Made by a program: the position numbers and the translations under genes. The notes below the pieces were generated by a model. That model saw only the letters and a program-made list of their open reading frames with translations. It searched no databases and had not been told where the DNA came from. Positions 55,763 through 64,000 of a stretch of 64,000 nt of DNA are shown here, piece by piece. Source of the stretch: Pelodera strongyloides (taxonomy: Eukaryota > Nematoda > Chromadorea > Rhabditida > Rhabditidae); contig JAANDG010000007.1 of the NCBI GenBank assembly GCA_036852015.1, positions 62,001 through 126,000 on the forward strand. The letters are read 5' to 3'. Within the stretch, counting starts at the first letter, position 1. Every line of letters starts with the position of its first letter.

Positions 55763-56454
55763 CTAGCGGATTTCCTTACAGTTTTATATGAATGTTAGAA
55801 ATGTTGAGTGCATAAGTAAGGAAGGTACGCTATTGATGGTTACACATGTAAATTTTGCACTGTAATGTGGGTAAGGAAGCTAGCAGTAATTAAGGCGAAT
55901 AAAAGCACTTTTCAAAAAGCCTTCTTCAACATATCGTGAAACGTACACTTTTGCTTCTTTTTATGTCTGCACCAACTAAAGTTGCAGACATACAATGGCA
56001 AAATTTGTAATCAAGGAAATCAATAATGTATTAGTTAGATCGGGAACGAAATATTTCTCTATTTCTCAAACAACATTGCACTCTTTGCATCAATTTAGAA
56101 AAGAACGATTGTTTCAATCAGGAACTTTATTTCCGAGACCCACACATGTTTTGGTTTTTCCTGCGTAAATTTGTTCAATCTGTGTGTGTGGCAAATGTGT
56201 CTGTTATTGTGTTTCAAAACGTTATGTGAACTGATGGGCTGAGCATCCTTCCACTAGCATGTGTAGACCGGCTAAAATATGCAAATACCTTGAATATAAC
56301 CCTTTTGTGTAGATTTTTATAAATGTAATCGTTGAACTTACAAAACTTTCCCCGACGTGTTTGAGATTTAGTTTTTATGCGTCGCTTTTTCTGAAAACCG
56401 AAGCCATTTCAGTATACCGTAGGAAAAGGAACAGTTGCACCAGTTGCGTAGAGG

Positions 56455-56745
56455 ATTTATACTATGATATTTGTTTCCGAGCTCGGCCCGCGAAAAAACC
56501 AGCTAGTTTTTTACTAGTTTCCTACTAGGTTTTTAGTCGGAAAAAGCTCGGAAATGCAAAGTTTGTCGGAAAAAGCTCGGAAACGGACAAACAGACTGCT
56601 CCCGAGCTTGGCCCGCCTATTTTCCGAGCTCGGACCGAGAACCTCAAAGTTTCCGAGCTTTTTCCGAGAATCTTCTCCGAGAATACTCGGAGAATCCGCG
56701 GAAAATCCTCGGAAACGCAAAGTTTCTCGGAAAATGCTCGGGATT
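56455..56745. repeat. CTCGGAAA / TTTCCGAG foldback cluster
   Basis: AAAAAGCTCGGAAA occurs twice in the left half and TTTCCGAGCTTTTTCCGAG in the right half, with more CTCGG and CCGAG words between. The region can fold on itself and has no conserved frame. Confidence 0.65.
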
Positions 56746-57314
56746 CATTAACGGAGTAAGCGCCATCTTTCCCGTGGAGGAGGTAGCGTAGCCATCGTTG
56801 TCTACGTAGTCTACGTTTCAGGCATTTGAGACGATTATCCTACACGATAAGTGTCCGCTAATCGAATGAAAACCCTTAGCGAGGTGTATCTTGCTGAAAA
56901 GATTTTTTTTGAAAAGATCCTTTATACGAATTATGCACAAATGAAAATATAGGTTCATTTGCTGGGCTGGTCCTAAATTAGAATTAAAGGTTTTGGTCAC
57001 TTTTCCTCCCACAGATAGATGCATTGGGAGGTCAACCCAATAAAAACTTTTTCTTTAAAGCAATTGCACCGAAGCGAATACCTCGAAACAGATGTGAATT
57101 TTCCGTTCGGAAGCTAAGACCCAACTTTGTTCGCAAACAAACTGTCCTTTGGCCTTTGCATTCTACTAAAACTACGGGCTTGCCGCAAAAATTCCTTTTT
57201 ATTTGTCTACAGTCTCTAATTAACATTTTATTAACTTAATAATAGTAACTCCAGTAACAATATAATAATAAAATATTAAAACAATATTCCATTGTATATG
57301 TATAGGCCCCACTG

Positions 57315-57405
57315 AATACTTATAAACCACGCCCCTTTCCCCTTTCTGTCTCCCTATTGGCCGCTGCCCATAAAAGGACAAACTTTCGCCCCGCCCCTAA
57401 AGGTA
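57315..57405. promoter_or_regulatory. Promoter-like GC box / CCAAT / TATA cluster
   Basis: Within 90 bases there are CCACGCCCC, CTATTGGCC (inverted CCAAT), CATAAAAGG (TATA-like) and CGCCCCGCCCC. The block is GC-rich against an AT-rich background. No gene is visible on either side, so this is a weak call. Confidence 0.25.
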
Positions 57406-59338
57406 AATACGGTCCTGACGAGAACGTGCAGTAGAGGGAATAAGAACTAAATACTGTAACTGACACATTTTGTGAAATTCACGGAAAACAATAAGTTACC
57501 GTAGTAGAAAATTAAAGTAAACTTTAAAGATATAAAGTAAAACATTAGCCGATTGAGGAATGTCACGAAACTTTTTGAATCGGAGTTCCATATTACTGGA
57601 ACAGTTATAAGTGGTAAAACCTGCTGTTTGGAATCATTTTTTTCATGAGAAATTAGTTTACTTTTCTTAGTGTTGTGGCAGCGTTTCGAGCTGTTTCGTA
57701 ACACAAGGTTTCTAATTTCTCTAATTTGAGAAAAAGTTTCAAATTCAAAGGACACGTGATTCACTGCGCATGCAAATTGTCTCCTCTGTTAATAGTTGGT
57801 TAGTTTCACTTTAATTCAAGCAGTGCTATCAGCGTATAGCTACATTTTAGCATCAAATTGCATAATTTTGATAATATCGATTTTCTGTCGTAATACCCAT
57901 TATTGATCAACAATTTAGTCCAGTGCTTGAAATGACCGATTGGACAGCCAATAATTGGCAATTGCCACCGGGCAAATCCGCCCAGCAGGGGAGGACGGCT
58001 CTCTTGCCTCATCTTACACTAATGACCCGGCAAATACACTGGACTTTGCTCCAGATTTCGAGAAACATGCTTAAAATCCATTTAAACTTTGTCTAAATTG
58101 TTGTTTTCTTCATTATTTTACTCTTATTCTTCGTTGAGAAGTGTACTACAGTTCTCTATTAGTAGCATTACATTTGGCAGACTTTTGGAACATTTCTTAC
58201 AGTTGTGAGGCTTTTTTCTTTGTTTATGACATTCCCAGACTCAGCTAACACTTTTTATTGTGGCGTCGGCAATAAAGTGCACCGTTTTCGGCGGAGAAAA
58301 AAGCTGTTCGCGGATGCTTGGGCCTAGGGGGAGGGTATGATGGGTCCTAACGTTTTTGAGGAACTTTTTAGAGTAAAACATTTCCCGCCAAGGGGTACTT
58401 TCGTCTCCAATGTTCCAGAAAAACAGGACAAAAATTCGGGAGGCAAAATCCATTCATTTTCTCGACATGGCACAAAAAGCACACAAAAAACGCTGAACAG
58501 ATTCTTTGACGGCGTAGAAGATAAATTGGAAGCAAATTGAAAATCTAACATACTACATACGGGAAAACTACAAACGAACACCGAAAAAGGAGTATGCTTA
58601 TCGTTAAGACCACTTCATGTAACGTACTATCTCTGGATGCAACTGGCTGTATATCCTATCTTCTTATTATATAAAAAAGTAACTGTAGCGTGCGCTAGCA
58701 CTTACGTTACCAAAGTATACTTCGAATAAATTGCTCCGCTACGGGTATGAAAGAGTGTCTTCATTCGTAATGATTTTAGTCTATACGTTACAGACGTTTC
58801 ATAAGTATGGAAAGACGGCTCAGGCGGATAGTCGTCTGGTCCTATCACAATAAACTTTATTTGGTCCGATGAGCAAACCTTGTCAGTGCGATCTGATTTG
58901 AAAAATAACCAAACATATTCCTGAGATGTTAGTTTAATAATGGATAATGAGTAAAAATAACAAGCAAGATTGTTTTGCTTCTAAATTAATCGCTGCGAAG
59001 AATTTCCTAATTGTAGGGTTTTTTTATCATGAGAGGTTGCTTATTGTGTTAATTTTTACAACACAATGCTACTCGTTTGTCGTACCGGAATCTTACAGCA
59101 ATTCGTATTAAAAATTAGGAGAATCTCTGTGCTCTGTGCAGCAATACCGTATTCTAGGAATTTAGAGTCCAAGATTACGGTAATTCTGTTACTCAATTAC
59201 TTTCCCGCTCCCTTAATTCTCCCACTAACGACAGTCGGAAATCTGAAATTGTCAACAAGTCTGCCAATTATTGCATCAATGCTTTTCATCATTCTCTATC
59301 TAGTCCCAAATGTTGCGTTGTGCTTGACCGATGGATTT

Positions 59339-59500
59339 CGACTCTCTCTCTCTCTCTCTCTTCTCTCTGTTTGTCTCACTCTCCCTCTCTATTCTCTCTT
59401 CTTTCTTCTCTCTCTATCCTTTCTCTTTCTTCTCTCTCTCTCTGTCTCTCTCTGTCTCTTTCTATTTAACTCCTTTTCCCTCTCTCTGTCCCTCCCTATC
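59339..59500. repeat. CT-rich microsatellite
   Basis: Long impure CT repeat; the 159- and 78-codon frames across it are products of composition. Confidence 0.9.
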
Positions 59501-60179
59501 TCTATTTCAATTTTACACCGTTTTTGTGGTTGCAAGCAAGACTGATCTCGATCTCCGGAAGAATTAGGAAAATATTTGGCAACTCACATTTAATTATACT
59601 TATATATTTATTGTAAACCCTATGAGGAACCAAACTATGTTAGCGCTATGGCGCTAACAAAGGATGTCACATGGCAATCGCATCCTACGTACTACTGAGG
59701 TACCCCAAGTTCCCCTAGTGTAGCCCACATCGACCTACTATTAGCACCAAACGCTATTGCTAATCTAAAATCGGTATTATTGTCGGACGGGGAAAGTGTA
59801 AGCTGAGAACGATTTGTTCTACCACCGGGTTCGACAAATGCCAGCTAATAGCCCTTTTAGTGTGTGCAATCAAAAAAGAGTGTAATGCTTGTCATTAGCA
59901 AGAGGGCAATTATTTCCATCACTCTGTTCTTCAACGATATGACTTCGAGAAATTTGTTCTGAACTTTTCGGACTCTTTCAGGCTCAGTACAACACGTTAT
60001 ACAGAAGCAAAGTATCTTTGGACTTAGCATATTACGGACTGTTCTTGTGTTTTTTTTTTTAAAGGAAGACGAAGAAAACCAAAAAGCCGGGAATCCGGGA
60101 AGATAGTCCATGTACTGCTAAGAAAGCCGTTAAAATTAGTTGGCTCCTTCACCAAAACAAGGTAAGTTCGCTGACGAAA

Positions 60180-60510
60180 CATGGCGTGCAAGCCGCGTGA
60201 AAACGACGTGCAAAGTGCAAAGTGCATTTAGCAACGTGGTGGCGTGCAAAAATGCACGCGGAATGGAAATGGCGTGCAAGTTGCCCGCCGGTATTACGCC
60301 GCTTGCACGCGAAAAGCCCGAGGCGAAATGGCGTGAATATGGGTGAATGGCGTGAACATGCAAAATGGTGTGAATACGAACTTTATGTCTTTACTGCGTG
60401 CAAGCGGCAACTGTACAGCGGGCAACTTGCACGCCAGAACCCGACGGCCTGCCACTTTTTTCCACGCCGAGTGCACGCCGCAAGGTGGCCGCTTGCACGC
60501 CAATTTTCAC
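60180..60510. repeat. GGCGTGCAAG / CTTGCACGCC cluster
   Basis: At least eight copies of GCGTGCAAG or its complement occur in 330 bp, irregularly spaced and in both orientations, with higher GC than the surroundings. The same words occur in lectin A and B intron 1 and at 28090-28160. Confidence 0.7.
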
Positions 60511-62409
60511 CTTGTTGCCCCGTTGCCTTGCATTGAGGGGGGAAGTGGAACCAACCCTACCACCAAAAATTGCTTCTTTCCCCGGGGAAGGGTACGTCCC
60601 CATCACATCAGCCCATCACTAAACAAATGAGGTTTTTACCCAGGGAAAGTTAGTCCCCTTTCACCAAACAAGCCCTCTCCCTACCCAGTTTCTCTGTTGT
60701 TTATTTCCAGAAAATTGCGCCTTCCCCCCACTGTAAACAGGTGATCAATTGACACAATAAAATGTGTTGTACACGAAAACAAATTGAGCCGAGATAAAGC
60801 AGAGATTCTGAGAAAAAGCTTAATTATTTGCTAATTGATAATAGTTAATCACTAAGGTAAGTGGAATAAACAATTGACCTAGACTTCAGCTAGCAGGCCA
60901 ACATATTGATAAGCTCTTTGCTTATCTTTTTAGCCATTTAGCCGGTGGAACGTCGCATTCGTCATACCGTAAAAATGTGATTTGCCTCTACTGTGACTAA
61001 TAAACATACCCAGGGATCTGTTCCCCTTTCATCGGGAAGAAATCCCGAACGTAACATATCCATCATGCAAGGGCCTCCCTCCACATCCCCGGGACCTAGG
61101 GTTGGGGAGTCGAAAGCTTGAAATTCTTATAATCAATCATAATCTTCACCAGAAAATGCCTCTTTCTTCCTCTACCGTTCGTGTTGATTTCGGAGTTTTC
61201 GGGTTTTTTGCCGCCCTGGGGCCTGACACCTGTCTTTGACGTTCAATTAGGCACAACACGAAAAGCATCATTATTTGTTGGCAAACTTTTGGCAAATTGG
61301 TCTTCCTGTTGGATTCTTAGGATTACTGTATTCCAATCAATAAGTTAGCGGATTCAAATCTTCAAGTTAACTCTAATTTGTGATCCGAATTCTAACAATA
61401 AGTACCTTTACCCTTTACCAGCGCTCTGTTCCATTTCATCTGTGCATTGCATGTGACCATAAGCGGTAGTTTTACAGTGCTAACCCATCTTCAACAGTTT
61501 TTTCACCTCGGAGCCCTGCTTCAAAAAAGAACAATGCTTTGTGACATACTAGTTTATCATGTAACTTTCTTAGCATATTTTTGTTTTGACGAGACCCATC
61601 AACACAGAGGTAGAAGATGAGTTTATCAGCAGGAGTAAAACACAACGCAAGTTATGATTTTCCACATTCGTACAACTGGAAGAAAAGGCCTAGTTTACCT
61701 ACATGCCCTGTTAATTGCTTTTAAAATATAGTCATTCTGATTATCCTGAGTATCATTTAATGGCATTGATATGCCAAGGACATCGTGTTGATTTTAATAT
61801 GAACAGTAGATTAAACGGTAGGAATAATTGACTTCATTCAGAGACTTTTAGAGAGCAGAGACGCGCTTTCACACAGTCTATTTTGTGTACTGTGTCGTGT
61901 GTTGCGGCACTGAGCTCTTTCGAAACTTATAACTTCTAATAAACACTTAAAACAAAACACACCTATTATTCGGCAGGCGATTCAGTGTGGAATCCACCCT
62001 GGCAATTTTGCTATTTTTACATTCTGAAACGAAAAATGTAAAAAATTGCTCTAACCGATCTCTCACCCACAATGACTCACTCTTGGACACTCTTTTTCAG
62101 GCGGGGAAAAGTTTTCGGATAAGCATATGCCCTTCGTCTTGGTAGATAAATCTCCCACGATATCTCCTTTCTTAATTTCATATTACATCAAGCAATTACC
62201 CTAATCCTAATTATCTAATAACATTTGGGTCGTAAATGTGTGAACTTCCACCCGGGCAGGCCCGATCATTACTACGCCTTGCGCCACCCGTTCTTATTGT
62301 GCAAAAGATTGTGGACAATTGCGCACCTGATCGCTCACCGGCGCCTGAAGCTGTCAAACACTTGCCTAACACGTTTGAATGAATTAACGTTCAGTTTAGA
62401 CTTTAGAGG

Positions 62410-62525
62410 CTTTCTTTATTCAAGGTTTACAGAATACAGTGTTCAAAGTTTGCTTATGTCATGCTCCAAAGAGGTCCTGGGCAGTAGGTGACGAGTTCCA
62501 GATGAAAAATTACTCTACGTCCTTT
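62410..62525 (-). mobile_element. SINE family B, inverted fragment
   Basis: On the minus strand it reads CTGGAACTCGTCACCTACTG, CCCAGGACCTCTTTGGAGCA and GACATAAGCAAACTTTG, matching the body of 15607-15862. Confidence 0.6.
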
Positions 62526-62589
62526 GTCTAGGTTCAGCTAGTAAAGTTAAATGTTCAGTTTCCATAGCTCAACTTCAAGTTTAAGTTTA

Positions 62590-62665
62590 TCGTTAGCCTT
62601 TCTCTCCCTCTCTCTGCCTCTCTCTGCCTCTCTATATCTTCCATCTTTCTCTTCCTCTCTAACTT
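62590..62665. repeat. CT-rich run
   Basis: Impure CTCTCTGC repeats, about 75 bp. Confidence 0.7.
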
Positions 62666-62979
62666 TTGTTTTGGCTTTGTTTTCTCAAGAAAACAGAGTG
62701 CCAGAGGCGGCTGCCTGAGCAGTTAAGACCAGACACCGAGATACGCTCCCGCCTGGAAGATATGCCAACTGACACCCGGGGTGCTTATCCTCTCTAGGCA
62801 ATGACACTTAGACTGCAAAGTCGCGGCTCTGAGTGGGAACTCAACTTTAGACAGACGTGACCTCCCTTTAAACTTTTAAAGAAGAAAAAGGTTTTGAAAT
62901 GTAGGTTCCATTCCATTCTGTGCCCTTTCGACTAGATGTGAACAGAAATCTGCGGTCAAGACATGAGGTCCAGCATAAT

Positions 62980-63007
62980 TTTCAAACCACGTGTCATACT
63001 GCTTTAA
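62980..63007. repeat. Single end of an AAGCGGTATG-type element
   Basis: CAAACCACGTGTCATACTGC followed by TTTAAAA matches the inverted end seen at 41546-41682. No partner end was found. Confidence 0.4.
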
Positions 63008-64000
63008 AATAATCATTTTCATACGGTTTATATTGAGTTATCATTGTCAATGTGGTTCACATCTCGGTGAGCCTCCATCAATTCGAGTTCAGATTTTCTC
63101 ACCACCCGCTATGTGATTCGTTTTGTTGTGCAAATGGTGTTTTTGTAATATGGTGTATAACTCGCTGTGGTTTGGATTTTACGCGCTGCGTCTTCCAGGT
63201 GTAAACGCCAAGTCCACCCGAACATCGCGGAAAGGTTTCAGTAATTCACTAGCTTTTTTCGTGAATCTAACCCTCTGGTTACCTGGTCACTCACCAAAGT
63301 GTTGCGTGATAGTTACGGTCACAGCGACACCTTTTCTATACACACATTTGCATGATAAGATATCAAAAAAGTATCACCTCTTTATGTAATTACTTTGCAT
63401 TTATTGATTTTTTTTTGTTGAACTGTTGTTCTCGTTGCTGGCCTAAAGTGCATTGCTCACGTTGCTAAATGTTGTCCTTATTTCTTTTCTATCTTTAGCC
63501 TTTGTTGGTTAGCTACAAATGTGAGCTCTCTTGTATGTATATATCATGATCTTCTGTAATAATAAAATGCTATCGCTCTTCTCATACTGTTTAAATAATT
63601 GTGCACTTTATTAGATAATTATTAAAATAGTTCCAAATAAGACATACATCCCGGTCATTACTTGCCATCATGGCAGCGTCCTAGAGCGTTCCCAGACCGT
63701 TGTAACTTGATACCAAACTATATACAAAACTCGGCACGAAAGTTCTCTGTTTGGCAAAAAAATCTGGCGTTCGTCTAGCGCTATCAAGAAGAGCTTGTGA
63801 AATGAACCTAAAATTTTTGATTTTTTATATGTACGTAGATTCATATAAATATTTCATCCTATCCAAACATAAACATGGCCCGCTATACTTCGATTCTGTT
63901 AGTTTGATAACTCCATTTTTATTCTTTTTTTTTGCTTTATATCTTTCTTTCAAAGTTTCTTTAATAACTGCACTGCCTTCCGATTTGTTTATTTAATAGA

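Larger units (their letters stand above)
51883..57300. other. Gene-poor region with repeats
   Basis: No gene is supported. It contains the TTAAAGGGTCAG-ended element (52790-53069), inverted SINE B (53708-53885) and SINE A (54165-54315) copies, the 362-bp palindrome (55401-55762) and a CTCGGAAA foldback (56455-56745). Open frames are short and lack splice partners. Confidence 0.5.
57406..64000. other. Gene-poor right end
   Basis: No gene is supported in either strand. Repeats are listed separately. A perfect 8-bp-stem hairpin (GTTAGCGC, TATG, GCGCTAAC) is at about 59640-59659. The sequence from 63420 onwards shows nothing recognisable. Confidence 0.45.

Noticed and set aside
59066..59545. 159-codon open frame as a membrane protein
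   Set aside because: The hydrophobic, Leu/Ser-rich second half comes from a CT microsatellite; the first half has no recognisable motif.

Overview
The window looks like nuclear DNA from a nematode, most likely Caenorhabditis or a close relative. The genes are split into many short exons with nematode-type splice sites: acceptors such as TTTTCAG or TTTTAG, and donors such as GTAAGT or GTATGT. Several start codons sit directly behind a TTTAG or TTTCAG acceptor, as expected for spliced-leader trans-splicing. The spaces between exons are full of short TTAA-flanked palindromic elements typical of such genomes. Exon chains were built by hand from reading frame, splice-site phase and protein-family similarity. 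No alignment or database search was possible.

Region by region. (1) 325-8273, plus strand: an 18-exon major-facilitator transporter of the MFSD8/CLN7 (lysosomal) type, about 617 aa; its introns carry large palindromes and a 27-bp minisatellite. (2) 10335-12975, 14451-18212 and 22138-24171, plus strand: three six-exon paralogous genes for secreted C-type lectins. The exon phases match in all three, the EPN and WND sugar/calcium motifs are intact, and a proline-rich tail of variable length ends in Cys-Ser-Ile-Cys. (3) 18464-20155, minus strand, lying between lectins 2 and 3: the peroxisomal RING E3 ligase PEX2, complete except for a short first coding exon I could not place. (4) 26097-26407 and 29895-30227, minus strand: two nearly identical two-exon genes for a 67-aa glycine-rich protein. 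(5) 32686-35176: a young, non-autonomous LTR retrotransposon with 560/559-bp LTRs that differ by one base and a 5-bp target duplication TAAGT. (6) 37724-41380, plus strand: an eight-exon METTL18-type (histidine protein) methyltransferase, about 268 aa. (7) 43787-44748, plus strand: a small four-exon gene (84 aa) of unknown function. (8) 48113-51882, plus strand: a six-exon gene (about 187 aa) of unknown function. (9) 51883-64000: no gene I can support, only repeats, SINE remnants and microsatellites.

Two tRNA-derived SINE-like families, at least five TTAA-type palindrome families, a GTATTCACCA palindrome family and a GGCGTGCAAG-rich family account for much of the non-coding DNA. The genes do not form one pathway. 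The clear groupings are the lectin cluster (probably secreted, calcium-dependent sugar-binding proteins) and the glycine-rich gene pair; the others are independent housekeeping or unknown genes.
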